Positions 39,104 through 48,448 of a stretch of DNA of 64,000 nt are shown here, one piece after another (the stretch's first letter is position 1; each line of letters starts with the position of its first letter). The notes beneath the pieces were generated by a model. The model did no database searches, was not told where the DNA came from, and saw nothing but the letters and a program-made list of their open reading frames with translations. The stretch lies in contig NZ_LT906479.1 of NCBI RefSeq assembly GCF_900187015.1, forward strand, positions 1,426,001 to 1,490,000, read 5' to 3'. This stretch comes from Serratia ficaria (GTDB lineage: Bacteria > Pseudomonadota > Gammaproteobacteria > Enterobacterales > Enterobacteriaceae). The position numbers were made by a program, and so were the translations under genes.

Positions 39104-40453
39104 ATGTCATTTGAAACCCTCGGCTTAAGTGCTGAAATTCTGCGCGCTGTTGAAGAACAGGGCTATCGCGAACCTACGCCAATTCAGCGTCAGGCTATTC
39201 CTGTCGTGTTGGAAGGTCGTGACCTGATGGCCAGCGCCCAGACCGGTACCGGTAAAACCGCTGGCTTTACCCTGCCGCTGTTGCAGCTGCTGAGCAAGCA
39301 TGACCACCCGGTCAAAGGCCGCCGCCCGGTGCGCGCGCTGATCCTGACGCCAACTCGCGAGCTGGCTGCGCAGATCGGCGAAAACGTCGATGCCTACAGC
39401 AAACACCTGCGCCTGCGCTCGCTGGTGGTGTTTGGCGGCGTGAGCATCAACCCGCAGATGATGAAGCTGCGCGGCGGCGTCGACATTCTGGTGGCAACGC
39501 CGGGTCGCCTGCTGGATCTGGAACACCAGAACGCGGTTGACCTGTCCAAAATTGAAATTCTGGTGCTGGACGAAGCTGACCGCATGCTGGATATGGGCTT
39601 TATCCATGATATCCGCCGCGTGCTGGCCAAGCTGCCCGCCAAGCGTCAGAACCTGCTGTTCTCGGCGACCTTCTCCGACGACATCAAGGCGTTGGCCAAC
39701 AAGCTGCTGCACAACCCGGCCTCGGTGGAAGTGGCGCGCCGCAACACCGCGTCCGAACAGATCGAACAAAGCGTGCACTTCGTCGACAAGAAGCGTAAGC
39801 GGGAACTGCTGTCGCAGATGATCGGCGAAGGCGACTGGAAGCAGGTGCTGGTGTTCAACCGCACCAAGCACGGCGCCAACCATTTGGCCGAACAGCTGAA
39901 CAAGGACGGCATCACCGCCGCGGCGATCCACGGCAATAAAAGCCAGGGCGCCCGCACCCGCGCATTGGCCGATTTCAAAGACGGCAAGATCCGCGTGCTG
40001 GTGGCTACCGACATCGCGGCGCGCGGTCTGGACATCGACCAGCTGCCGCACGTGGTGAACTACGAGCTGCCTAACGTGCCGGAAGACTACGTGCACCGCA
40101 TCGGCCGTACCGGCCGCGCGGAACGCACCGGCGAAGCGATTTCACTGGTGTGCGTGGATGAGCACAAACTGCTGCGCGATATCGAGCGCCTGCTGAAGCG
40201 TGAGATCCCGCGTATCGCTCTGCCGGGCTATGAGCCGGATCCGAGCATTAAAGCCGAGCCGATCATCAACGGCCGCCAGGGCGGCGGGCGCGGTGCGCCG
40301 CGCGGCAACGGCGGCGGTCAGCGCTCCGGCAACGGCGGCGGCAATGGCGGCCAGCGTGAAAACCGCGGCGGCGGCGCCCGTCCGCAGGGCGAAGGCCAAC
40401 GCCGTTCGGGCGCGCCTTCGCGCCGCCCGCGCAGCCGCAAACCGGCTGAATAA
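39104..40453 (+). CDS. rhlE: ATP-dependent RNA helicase RhlE
   Basis: 449 residues, DEAD-box helicase. Q motif [31 protein letters not shown] at about residue 158, SAT, and HRIGRTGR are in order. The last 60 residues are rich in Gly, Arg and Asn, an RNA-binding tail typical of RhlE. It helps ribosome assembly and mRNA decay. Neighbour of cecR as in E. coli. Confidence 0.95.
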   Translation: MSFETLGLSAEILRAVEEQGYREPTPIQRQAIPVVLEGRDLMASAQTGTGKTAGFTLPLLQLLSKHDHPVKGRRPVRALILTPTRELAAQIGENVDAYSKHLRLRSLVVFGGVSINPQMMKLRGGVDILVATPGRLLDLEHQNAVDLSKIEILVLDEADRMLDMGFIHDIRRVLAKLPAKRQNLLFSATFSDDIKALANKLLHNPASVEVARRNTASEQIEQSVHFVDKKRKRELLSQMIGEGDWKQVLVFNRTKHGANHLAEQLNKDGITAAAIHGNKSQGARTRALADFKDGKIRVLVATDIAARGLDIDQLPHVVNYELPNVPEDYVHRIGRTGRAERTGEAISLVCVDEHKLLRDIERLLKREIPRIALPGYEPDPSIKAEPIINGRQGGGRGAPRGNGGGQRSGNGGGNGGQRENRGGGARPQGEGQRRSGAPSRRPRSRKPAE

Positions 40454-40474
40454 GGCGTTATCCCTCGCTATCAA

Positions 40475-40504
40475 GCCACCGTTTCTACGGTGGCTTTTTT
40501 TTTT
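40475..40504 (+). terminator. Terminator of rhlE
   Basis: GCCACCG-TTTCTA-CGGTGGC with a run of ten T: a textbook Rho-independent terminator. Confidence 0.93.
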
Positions 40505-40511
40505 GCGCGCA

Positions 40512-41540
40512 TCAGCGCATCTCGAGTTCCGGCACCACCGACATGCCGACGCGCAGGCGGGGCAATGCCGCTTGATTCGGCTCCAGCAGAATTTTCACCG
40601 GCAGGCGCTGCACCACCTTGGTGTAGTTGCCGGTGGCGTTGTCGGCGCTGATGGCGGCGAAGGTGGCGCCGGTCGCCGGCGCGATGCTGTCGACGTGGCC
40701 GCGCAGCGTTACGCCGGGCAGCGCATCCACGCTGACGGATACCGGCTGGCCGGCGGTCACGTTGGCCAGCTGGGTTTCCAGAAAATTGGCGACCACGTAG
40801 GTTTGCTGCAGCGGCACCACCGCCAGCAGGCGCGTGCCGGCGGAAACCCAGGCGCCCTGGCGCACGGCGCGCTGGCCGACGGTGCCGTCGATCGGCGCGA
40901 TGATCTTGGTATAGGACAGGTTGAGCCGCGCCTGATCCACGCTGGCCTGGGAGGCGGCGATATCCGCTTCGGCCTGCTTTTGGCTGGCCTGCAACACGCC
41001 GACGCCTTTGCGCGCGGCGACGGTCGCCGCCTGATTTTGCTTCAGCTGCGCCGCCGCGGTCTGCATCACGGAGGCGGACTTCTGCTGTTCGTCGGCGGTG
41101 ACGGTGCCGGTTTTCAACAGCCGGCGGTAGCGATCGGCATTCTGGCCCGCATAGTTGAGCGTGGCCTGGCTGGCGCTGACGGCCGCCTGCTGCTGAGCGA
41201 TGTTCGCCTGCTGCTGATCAAGCTGGGCCTGAATGCTGGCCAGCTTGGCCTGGCTTATCTGCAGGTTGGCCTCGGCGGTTTCCAGCGCGACCCGGTAATC
41301 GCGATCGTCGAGGGTGGCCAGCACGTCGCCGGCTTTTACCTGCTGGTTATCGCTGACGTCAACGCTGCCGACATAGCCGGAAATCTTCGGCGCCACCAGC
41401 GTATAGTCGGCGAGCACCACGGCGTCGTCGGTGCGAAACTGGTGGCGGTTGAGCGCCGAACGCACAAAGAAAGCCACGGCCAGCAGCATCAGCAGCAGCA
41501 GCGCCAGGGTTAGGGTTCGTTTTGCAGGTGTGAAGCTCAT
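40512..41540 (-). CDS. HlyD/EmrA-family efflux periplasmic adaptor
   Basis: 342 residues: N-terminal membrane anchor (about 9-27), lipoyl half-motifs around VAPKISGYVGSVDVSDNQQVKAGDVL, a coiled coil (about 95-210) and a beta-barrel end. It works with the adjacent 14-helix MFS protein like EmrAB. Start 41540 (MSFTPAKRT) follows AGGA; the longer frame lies in the transporter gene. Upstream gene ends 3 bp before it. Confidence 0.85.
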   Translation of the reverse strand: MSFTPAKRTLTLALLLLMLLAVAFFVRSALNRHQFRTDDAVVLADYTLVAPKISGYVGSVDVSDNQQVKAGDVLATLDDRDYRVALETAEANLQISQAKLASIQAQLDQQQANIAQQQAAVSASQATLNYAGQNADRYRRLLKTGTVTADEQQKSASVMQTAAAQLKQNQAATVAARKGVGVLQASQKQAEADIAASQASVDQARLNLSYTKIIAPIDGTVGQRAVRQGAWVSAGTRLLAVVPLQQTYVVANFLETQLANVTAGQPVSVSVDALPGVTLRGHVDSIAPATGATFAAISADNATGNYTKVVQRLPVKILLEPNQAALPRLRVGMSVVPELEMR

Positions 41541-41542
41541 GG

Positions 41543-43147
41543 TTATGATCCTGATGTTTTTGGAACGAGAGGCAACAGCGTCTGTGGCGGATAAACGCGC
41601 TTGGGCAGCCAGGCGGTCAGCAGAACAAACAGCAGGGCGCAGCCGATAATCAGCAGGTAGGCGTCGCTGATGCTGAGAAGGGTCGCCTGATGCCTGACCA
41701 GCGTCGAAAAATGACTGAGATTTTCCGTGGAGCTGACGCTGCCGTCGGGCAGCAGCGGCGCGCTGCCGCCGGCGTTTTGCGCGGTGTCGGCGGTCATCAG
41801 CCACGGGCGGTTACCCAGGCGATCGACCAGTACCTGCGAGTGAAACTTCTCACGATGGCTCATAAAGTTCTCGACCAGGCAGCCCGCCGCCACGCTGGAA
41901 AACCCGCGCACGCTGTTAAACATCGCCGAGGCGAAGGGGCCTTCCGGCGCCAGCACCGTGCTGGTGGAGGTCAGCAACACCGACAAAATCATCATCGGTT
42001 GGCCAAATGCCTGCATGATCTGCAGCAGCCAGAAGTTTTGCCGCGCCCAGTCGTCGGTCAGCTGCATGCCCAGCAGGCAAGAGCCGACGATCAGCGCGGC
42101 GCCGGCGGCCAGCATCCAGCGGCAGTCGATCCAGCGCAGATTCAGCAGGGCGGCGATAAACGGCGCTATCACCAGCTGCGGCAAGCCGATGGCCAGCGCC
42201 AGCGGCGCGAATTGCGCGGTGCGGAATCCCGCCACCTGCGAAAAGTAGAACGACGGCAGCAGCGAGCCGGACAGCGCCAGGAGCAGCACGCCCGCCAGCG
42301 TCAGCAAGCTGTAAGACAGGTTGATTCGCTGCAGCATTTGCAGTTTGAACAGCGGCAAGGGGTGAAACCACTCATTGATCAAAAACGTCGCCAGCAGCGC
42401 GATGGAAACCGGCAACATCAGGCTAATCAGCGGCGAATTAAACCAGTCGAGACGCTCTCCCTGCGTCAGCGAGAGGATCAACAGCGCCATGCCGCTGCAG
42501 CCGGTCAGCATGCCGAACCCGTCTATCTGGCGCAAACGCTCCAGGCGTAACGGATCCTGCGGCAAGCCCCAGCTCATCAAGCCAAAGGCGATCAGGCACA
42601 GCGGGATCGCCTGCCAAAAAATAAACTGCCAGCCCAGATTATCGGTCCACAGCGCCGCCAGCGGCGCCGCAACGTTGGGGCCAAAGGTGGCGGTGAGCGC
42701 GTAGGCGGCCAATCCGTAAAGTTTGATGCCCGGCGGCAAAAAGCGCAGCGCCACCGTCATCAGCAGCGGCGGCAGCGCGCCGCCAAACAGGCCTTGCACT
42801 ATCCGCAGCGCAATAAACAGCGTGGGGTCAGAGAGCAAAGGCTGGATCACCGCGACCGCGGTAAAACCGCCGGTCATCACCAGAGCGAAACGGCGCAGCG
42901 AGAAGGTCACGGCAAACCAGGGCGCAACCATCATCGCCGCGACTTCCGCCGCCTGATAGGCCGAGATGATCCAGCTGCCCTGATCGTAACCGATGCCGAT
43001 AGCCGCGCGAATATCCGCCAACGCCAAATCGCTTAGCCGATCATTCAGCCCCGAAGTCAGGGCGGCAATCAGCACCCCCAGCAGGCCTAATGCCAAGCGC
43101 AGGGTGAAAGGATGCGGTGCGGCGACGGGCGCAGGCTGAACATTCAT
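41543..43147 (-). CDS. DHA2-family MFS drug efflux transporter
   Basis: 534 residues with about 14 membrane helices, EmrB/DHA2 type. It has LADIRAAIGIGYDQGSWIISAYQAAE in the first segments, resembling EmrB-like proteins. It exports small toxic compounds with the downstream HlyD-type partner. Start 43147 (MNVQPAPVAAP) has GGAG upstream. It is divergent from an IclR regulator with palindromes between them. Confidence 0.85.
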   Translation of the reverse strand: MNVQPAPVAAPHPFTLRLALGLLGVLIAALTSGLNDRLSDLALADIRAAIGIGYDQGSWIISAYQAAEVAAMMVAPWFAVTFSLRRFALVMTGGFTAVAVIQPLLSDPTLFIALRIVQGLFGGALPPLLMTVALRFLPPGIKLYGLAAYALTATFGPNVAAPLAALWTDNLGWQFIFWQAIPLCLIAFGLMSWGLPQDPLRLERLRQIDGFGMLTGCSGMALLILSLTQGERLDWFNSPLISLMLPVSIALLATFLINEWFHPLPLFKLQMLQRINLSYSLLTLAGVLLLALSGSLLPSFYFSQVAGFRTAQFAPLALAIGLPQLVIAPFIAALLNLRWIDCRWMLAAGAALIVGSCLLGMQLTDDWARQNFWLLQIMQAFGQPMMILSVLLTSTSTVLAPEGPFASAMFNSVRGFSSVAAGCLVENFMSHREKFHSQVLVDRLGNRPWLMTADTAQNAGGSAPLLPDGSVSSTENLSHFSTLVRHQATLLSISDAYLLIIGCALLFVLLTAWLPKRVYPPQTLLPLVPKTSGS

Positions 43148-43180
43148 AGCGTGACTCCAGAAACGAAACCAACGATGCAC

Positions 43181-43240
43181 TGTATTGCATGGTGGTACAA
43201 TGTGACGCATGCTACATTGTGATGCAATGTATTGCAATGC
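43181..43240. promoter_or_regulatory. Nested palindromes in the efflux/IclR divergent region
   Basis: Two inverted repeats lie side by side: ACAATGT-N10-ACATTGT (43197-43220) and TGCAAT-GT-ATTGCA (43223-43236), with a further TGTATTGCAT at 43181-43190. They repeat a TTGCA/ACATTG theme and probably bind the neighbouring IclR regulator and control both promoters. Confidence 0.6.
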
Positions 43241-43307
43241 GGTACGGCGTGCCCGAATGAATAGAAAAATGTTACAGTGTGGGCCAAACGTCAGGAAGAG
43301 AAGCGCT

Positions 43308-44087
43308 ATGTCTGAACCTTCAAGCTATTGCGATGATGAAAGGGCCGGCGGCATTCAGGTCATCACCCGTGCGGCGAAAATCCTCGATGCGCTGGGGGAA
43401 AAACCGAACGGCATGAGCCTGGGTGAAATCGCCGCGGCGGTCGATCTGCCGCGTTCTACCGTGCAGCGTATCGTCAACGCGCTGGATTCGGTGCAGCTGG
43501 TGCGCGGCGGCGCCGGCGGCGTGCGTCTGGGGCCGTCGCTGCTGCGGCTGATCGCCAGCGTGCACACTGAAATGGTGGCGATCGCCACCCCCTGGCTGCA
43601 GGCATTGAGCGACGCCACCGGCGAGACGGTTTCTCTGGGGCGAGCCAGCGGGCTGCAGCTGGCGGTGGTGCACTACATTGTGGCGGATCGGGAGCTGCGG
43701 GTGGTGCCGCGTATCGGCATGAACTTGCCGCTGTACAGCACCTCCGGCGGGCGGGCGCTGCTGGCGCTGAACAGCGATGATGCGGCGCGGGACCTGCTGG
43801 GCGAAGCCTACCAGGCGGTGACCGACTTGACCGTGCGCGATTTCCCGGCGCTGATGGAGCGCTTGGCCGAAATACGCCGCACCGGCCTGTCTTACGATCG
43901 GGAGGAAACGCTGGAAGGCGTCTCCACCATGGCGGTGGCCATCGACACCATTCTGGGGCGTTTCTCCATCAGCCTGTTGGTGCCCAGCAGTCGGTTAGCC
44001 AAGAATGAAGCTCGCTACCGCGAGGAAATCCTCAAGTGCAAAGAGGCGCTGATCGATGAGATTGGCAAAGGCGCGGCGCGAGATTAA
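43308..44087 (+). CDS. IclR-family transcriptional regulator
   Basis: 259 residues. N-terminal winged helix (VITRAAKILDALGEKPNGMSLGEIAAAVDLPRSTVQRIVNAL) and C-terminal effector domain (VVPRIGMNLPLYSTSGGRALLAL; SYDREETLEGVSTMAVAI). AGGAAG precedes ATG 43308. It leads a UspA protein and a D-2-hydroxyacid dehydrogenase and faces the MFS/HlyD pump; it may regulate both. Confidence 0.85.
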   Translation: MSEPSSYCDDERAGGIQVITRAAKILDALGEKPNGMSLGEIAAAVDLPRSTVQRIVNALDSVQLVRGGAGGVRLGPSLLRLIASVHTEMVAIATPWLQALSDATGETVSLGRASGLQLAVVHYIVADRELRVVPRIGMNLPLYSTSGGRALLALNSDDAARDLLGEAYQAVTDLTVRDFPALMERLAEIRRTGLSYDREETLEGVSTMAVAIDTILGRFSISLLVPSSRLAKNEARYREEILKCKEALIDEIGKGAARD

Positions 44088-44099
44088 CGGGAGAAGACG

Positions 44100-44549
44100 A
44101 TGAAAACGCTGTTGGTCGCGGTTGATAACTCCGCCACCGCCCGCAAAGTGATTGCATTGGCGGCCGAACAGGGGGCGGCCCAACGGGCGGCGGTAGTGGT
44201 GCTATGCTGTGTGGATCTCAGCTATTCCATGACCGGCCCCTTCGACATTACCCTCGGCGAAGATCCGGCGGATTTTGGCTGCGCGCAGGATGAACAAAGC
44301 GCCGCGGCCGCCGTAGTGCGCCAGGCGCTGAGCGAACTGAAGGAGGCCGGCGTCAGCGCGCGGGGCCGGGTGGTGGCCGGGGAACCGGCGGAAACCATCG
44401 TTGCCCAGGCTAAAGCGCTGAATGCCGCCATGATTATTATGGGCCGCCGGCATCTCTCACCCTTTAACCGTTTATTGCGAGGCTCGCACAGCGCTTCGGT
44501 GATAGAAAACGCCGACTGCCCGGTGCTGATCGACGTACGCGCCGATTGA
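44100..44549 (+). CDS. Universal stress protein (UspA family)
   Basis: 149 residues. The start KTLLVAVDNSATARKVI and the C-terminal MGRRHLSPFNRLLRGSHSASVIENADCPVLI form the ATP-binding G-2xG-9xG-S/T pattern of UspFG-type proteins. It starts 12 bp after the IclR gene with GGGAG upstream, likely one transcript. Confidence 0.85.
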   Translation: MKTLLVAVDNSATARKVIALAAEQGAAQRAAVVVLCCVDLSYSMTGPFDITLGEDPADFGCAQDEQSAAAAVVRQALSELKEAGVSARGRVVAGEPAETIVAQAKALNAAMIIMGRRHLSPFNRLLRGSHSASVIENADCPVLIDVRAD

Positions 44550-44575
44550 CCGCCTCCGCTTTTCCGGAGCCGAAG

Positions 44576-45538
44576 ATGAAACTGAAGTGTGCAATTCTCG
44601 ATGATTACCAGCAGGTGGCACTCGATATGGCGGACTGGTCAGCGGTGGCCGATCGGCTCGAGGTGTTCGCCATCGGCGCGCATTTTACCGATGAGGCGGA
44701 GCTGGCGGTGCACCTGCAGGACTGCGACATTCTGGTGATCATGCGCGAACGCACGCCGATAAGCGCCTCGCTGCTGGCGCGCCTGCCGAAGCTGAAGCTG
44801 CTGATCACCTCGGGCATGCGCAACGCCGCCATCGATCTGGCCGCCGCCGCCGAACGCGGCGTGGTGGTTTGCGGCACCGCCAGCGGCTCGGCCGCGCCGA
44901 TGGAACTGACCTGGGCGCTGCTGCTCGGGCTGGCGAAGCATATCGTGCCGGAAAGCGTCGGATTGCGGAACAACGGCCCCTGGCAGCAGGCGTTGGGCGT
45001 CACGCTGCGGGGCAAAACGCTGGGCCTGTTGGGATTGGGCAAAATTGGCGGCCAGATGGCGCAGGTGGCGCAGGCGTTCGGCATGCGGGTGCTGGCCTGG
45101 AGCCAAAACCTGACGGCGGAACGGGCCGCACGGCACGGCGCCGAACTGGCGCCATCAAAACGGGCGCTGTTCGAGCAGAGCGACTTTGTGTCCGTTCACC
45201 TGGTGCTGAGCGAGCGCAGCCGCGGGCTGGTGGGGCGCGATGAGCTGGAGGCGATGAAAGCCACCGCCTACCTGATCAACACCTCGCGCGCGGCGATCGT
45301 CGATCGGGCGGCGTTGGTCGAGGCATTGCTGCAGGGGCGGATCGCCGGCGCCGGGCTGGACGTGTTCGAGACCGAACCCCTGGCGGCCGACGATGTTTTC
45401 CGCCGCCTGCCCAACGTGCTGGCGACGCCGCACCTGGGCTACGTGGCCGACGACAACTACCGCACCTACTTCCGCGAGGCGGTCGAGGACATCGAGGCGT
45501 TTCTCGCCGGCGAGCCGATACGCCGGTTGGAGCGCTGA
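44576..45538 (+). CDS. D-2-hydroxyacid dehydrogenase family protein
   Basis: 320 residues. NAD-binding motif LGLLGLGKIGGQMAQ, catalytic Arg region NTSRAAIVD, and His in ATPHLGY of the D-isomer-specific 2-hydroxyacid dehydrogenases. The substrate is not evident; the start CAILDDYQQVALDMADWS is typical of a subgroup near phosphoglycerate dehydrogenase. Start 44576 follows GGAG; the TTG upstream is rejected. Confidence 0.82.
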   Translation: MKLKCAILDDYQQVALDMADWSAVADRLEVFAIGAHFTDEAELAVHLQDCDILVIMRERTPISASLLARLPKLKLLITSGMRNAAIDLAAAAERGVVVCGTASGSAAPMELTWALLLGLAKHIVPESVGLRNNGPWQQALGVTLRGKTLGLLGLGKIGGQMAQVAQAFGMRVLAWSQNLTAERAARHGAELAPSKRALFEQSDFVSVHLVLSERSRGLVGRDELEAMKATAYLINTSRAAIVDRAALVEALLQGRIAGAGLDVFETEPLAADDVFRRLPNVLATPHLGYVADDNYRTYFREAVEDIEAFLAGEPIRRLER

Positions 45539-45618
45539 GCGCTTTAATCCACTGAGAGGCTTGTCTGCCGCGGGCATTCGCCCGTATCATTGCGGGTCTT
45601 TTTTCAGCTGGGGTGATC

Positions 45619-46548
45619 ATGCGCGTATTATTGGCTCCGATGGAGGGCGTTCTCGATTCTTTGGTGCGCGAATTGCTCACCGAGGTGAACGACTACGACC
45701 TGTGCATCACCGAATTCCTGCGCGTGGTCGATCAGCTATTGCCCGCCAAGTCGTTTTATCGTCTGTGCCCGGAGCTGCATCACGCCAGCCGCACGCCGTC
45801 CGGCACGCTGGTGCGGGTACAGCTGCTGGGCCAACATGCGCAGTGGCTGGCGGAGAACGCCGCCCGCGCGGTGGAGCTGGGCTCTTACGGCGTCGATCTT
45901 AACTGCGGTTGCCCGTCCAAGCTGGTCAACGGCAGCGGCGGCGGGGCGACGCTGCTGAAAGACCCGGAACTTATTTATCAGGGCGCCAAAGCGATGCGCG
46001 CCGCGGTGCCGGAGCATCTGCCGGTGACGGTGAAGGTGCGGCTGGGCTGGGATTGCGCCAGCCGCAGCCTTGAGATTGCCGATGCTGTGCAGCAGGCCGG
46101 CGCCACCGAGCTGGCGGTGCACGGGCGCACTAAAGAGGACGGTTACAAGGCGGAGCGCATCAACTGGGCGGCGATCGGCGAAATTCGCCGGCGCCTGTCC
46201 ATTCCGGTGATCGCCAACGGCGAGATCTGGGACTACCGGAGCGCGCAGGATTGCCTGCGAACCACCGGCTGCGACGCAGTGATGCTGGGGCGCGGCGCGC
46301 TCAACGTGCCGAACCTGAGCCGGGTGGTGAAATACAACGAACCGCGCATGCCCTGGCCGCAGGTGGTGCAGCTGCTGCAAAAATACGTGCATCTGGAAAA
46401 GCAGGGCGATACCGGTTTATATCACGTGGCGCGCATCAAACAGTGGCTGGGGTATCTGCGTAAAGAATATGACGAAGCCACCGAGCTGTTCAGCGAAATA
46501 CGCGCGCTGACAACCTCAGGCGATATTGCGCGGGTGATTTGTCGCTGA
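45619..46548 (+). CDS. dusC: tRNA-dihydrouridine(16) synthase DusC
   Basis: 309 residues, FMN-dependent dihydrouridine synthase. Motifs [38 protein letters not shown] (catalytic Cys), [17 protein letters not shown] and IANGEIWD match DusC, which reduces U16 in tRNA. Start 45619 (MRVLLAP) is preferred over GTG 45613. Confidence 0.94.
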   Translation: MRVLLAPMEGVLDSLVRELLTEVNDYDLCITEFLRVVDQLLPAKSFYRLCPELHHASRTPSGTLVRVQLLGQHAQWLAENAARAVELGSYGVDLNCGCPSKLVNGSGGGATLLKDPELIYQGAKAMRAAVPEHLPVTVKVRLGWDCASRSLEIADAVQQAGATELAVHGRTKEDGYKAERINWAAIGEIRRRLSIPVIANGEIWDYRSAQDCLRTTGCDAVMLGRGALNVPNLSRVVKYNEPRMPWPQVVQLLQKYVHLEKQGDTGLYHVARIKQWLGYLRKEYDEATELFSEIRALTTSGDIARVICR

Positions 46549-46732
46549 CGAGAAATACCCAACCCGCACGCGGCGGGTTTGGTTTTAATTCGCCTTGTCG
46601 GGATCCGTGGTCGAGACGGTTAATTTCCATCTCGATATCCTGAATGGTCTTTTCCCGCCCTTCCAGGCTGGCGCCCTGTTTATTCGACAGTTCACCGATG
46701 GCTTCGGCAAATACCTTGCCGGTACAGGTCAT
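46490..46732 (-). CDS. Possible small hypothetical protein
   Basis: An 80-codon reverse frame. The first 45 codons ([19 protein letters not shown]...EINRLDH) have plausible codon use and a helical, charged character; the rest runs through the dusC terminator and the dusC 3' end, which is unlikely for a real gene. No clear ribosome site. It may be the start of a decayed gene. Confidence 0.3.
   Translation of the reverse strand: MTCTGKVFAEAIGELSNKQGASLEGREKTIQDIEMEINRLDHGSRQGELKPNPPRAGWVFLVSDKSPAQYRLRLSARVFR
46561..46587 (+). terminator. Terminator of dusC
   Basis: AACCCGC-ACGCG-GCGGGTT followed by TGGTTTT. Clear stem, modest T tract. Confidence 0.7.
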
Positions 46733-46795
46733 AACTCATAGCGGTCAAGTTAATACGAGACGGGGAATATCCCCCGCGGATTGTCCGGCAGCGGC

Positions 46796-47590
46796 TCAGG
46801 CGTCCAGATCAATGGCGAAGTGGCGCCACAGCGCGTCGCGGCGTTGCCGCTCGGAATGCAGCGTCGTTTCGTGGCGCTGATGATCTTCGGTCAGGATCAG
46901 CTTGTTGTCGCTGAGCGTCACCCGGCCGTTTTCCGTGGGCCGCGAGCACACCAGCCGCTGGGTAAAATGCGATTCCGGCGAGCTGCTGTGGTAGTGGCAC
47001 ATGCCGTCGAACTCGCTCAGCGCCCGGGGTTGTACGGTAAAGCGGTACAGGGTTTTGGCGTGCGAGCTCCGATCGCCGTTGCGGCGCTCCAGCAGGTAAT
47101 AGTCGCCTTCGCGCTCCAGATGGAAGGTGCCGCTGGCCTGGGGTTGCGGCTCGGCGGGGGCGATTTTCAACGGCGTCAGGAAGGAGTCGCCGAAGCCGAC
47201 GTCCACCAGCCAGAATTGCCCCTCCAGTTCCACCCGCAGCGCCAGATGGTCGTAGGCCGGGCCGAAATGGCCGTCGCGGGCGCGGATCTCGCCGGAAATA
47301 AACTGGACGTCAAAGCCGATGTCCTGCAGCAGCAGGGCGAACATTTTGTTCAGCTCATAGCAAAAGCCGCCGCGGTTGCGATCGACAATTTTACTGAACA
47401 AAGCCTGTTCCTCAAGGTGGATGCCCTGCCGATAAATAATGCTCAGATTCTCGAACGGCACGCTCAGCATATGGCGGTGATGCAGCTGCTGCAGCGTGGT
47501 AAGGTCGGGTCTGGCGGCGCCTGCAAAGCCGATATGCTGCAGGTAGCGTTGTTTGTCCACGGCGTCTCTCGCATGAGGAAAAGTAGGCAT
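46796..47590 (-). CDS. Arylamine N-acetyltransferase
   Basis: 264 residues, NAT family. The catalytic triad is visible: Cys in NRGGFCYELN, His in AYDHLALRVE, Asp in LVDVGFGDS. It transfers acetyl from acetyl-CoA to arylamines or hydrazines. Start 47590 (MPTFPHAR) is chosen because the 20 codons upstream do not fit the family; no strong ribosome site is seen. Confidence 0.87.
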   Translation of the reverse strand: MPTFPHARDAVDKQRYLQHIGFAGAARPDLTTLQQLHHRHMLSVPFENLSIIYRQGIHLEEQALFSKIVDRNRGGFCYELNKMFALLLQDIGFDVQFISGEIRARDGHFGPAYDHLALRVELEGQFWLVDVGFGDSFLTPLKIAPAEPQPQASGTFHLEREGDYYLLERRNGDRSSHAKTLYRFTVQPRALSEFDGMCHYHSSSPESHFTQRLVCSRPTENGRVTLSDNKLILTEDHQRHETTLHSERQRRDALWRHFAIDLDA

Positions 47591-47695
47591 AAGGTAGCGG
47601 GCTTTTTTCGCTTTGTGAGGGCAAAATGTGCTGCTGCCAGAAACTGACACTCGCCTGTTCTAGCCTTAATGCAGGCTTAAGCACGAGGAGGCGAT

Positions 47696-48448
47696 ATGCA
47701 GGATTTCGCGCATCGGGTAGCGCTGGTAACCGGCGCATCCACCGGCATCGGCGAGGCGGTTGCCGCCGAGCTGTTCCACCGCGGAGCGACGGTGATGATG
47801 ACCGGCCGCCACCGGGAAACCCTGGCGGCGGCCGCGGCGAAAATTGATCCCAGCGAGCGGCGGGCGATCCCGCTGGTGATGGACGTGCGCGACCCGCAAT
47901 CGGTGAGCCGCGGCATTGAGGGCACGCTGCAGCGCTGCGGCGGGCTCCATTGCCTGGTCAATAACGCCGGCATTACCGGGCCACATGAGGTGCCCATCAG
48001 CCAGTACGCCAACGAAGACTGGCGTGAGGTGATTGAAACCTGTCTCAGCGGGACTTTTTTCGGCATGAAATATGCGTTGCCGGCGATTGTCGCCAGCGGT
48101 GGCGGGGCGGTGGTGAACCTCTCTTCCGCCAACGGCGTGGTGGGCATCGCCGGGATTGCGCCTTATACCGCCGCCAAGCACGGCATTCTCGGCCTGACGC
48201 GCTCGGCGGCGTTGGAGTTTGCCGCGCAAGGCGTGCGGGTCAACGCCGTTGGGCCGGGTTATGTGGACACGCCGGCGATGGGGGAACTGCCGGCGCAGCT
48301 GCGCCGGCAAATGGCCGCATCGCACCCGATGGGGCGAATGGCGACCCGGGAAGAAGTGGCGAAAACGGTGGCTTTTTTGCTGTCGGACGACAGCAGCTTC
48401 ACCACCGGCGCGTTCTACAGCATCGACGGCGGCTATACCGCGCGTTGA
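47696..48448 (+). CDS. Short-chain dehydrogenase/reductase (SDR)
   Basis: 250 residues, classical SDR. NAD(P)-binding TGASTGIGEA, NNAG, catalytic Ser in NLSSANG, YTAAK (Tyr-x3-Lys), and the C-terminal IDGGYTA are all present. Substrate unknown. GAGGAGG lies upstream of the ATG. It overlaps the convergent LysR gene by 16 bp. Confidence 0.87.
   Translation: MQDFAHRVALVTGASTGIGEAVAAELFHRGATVMMTGRHRETLAAAAAKIDPSERRAIPLVMDVRDPQSVSRGIEGTLQRCGGLHCLVNNAGITGPHEVPISQYANEDWREVIETCLSGTFFGMKYALPAIVASGGGAVVNLSSANGVVGIAGIAPYTAAKHGILGLTRSAALEFAAQGVRVNAVGPGYVDTPAMGELPAQLRRQMAASHPMGRMATREEVAKTVAFLLSDDSSFTTGAFYSIDGGYTAR

Noticed and set aside
45581..45606. Terminator before dusC (CCCG-N8-CGGG-T6)
   Set aside because: The stem is only four base pairs, too weak to call although the T tract is good.
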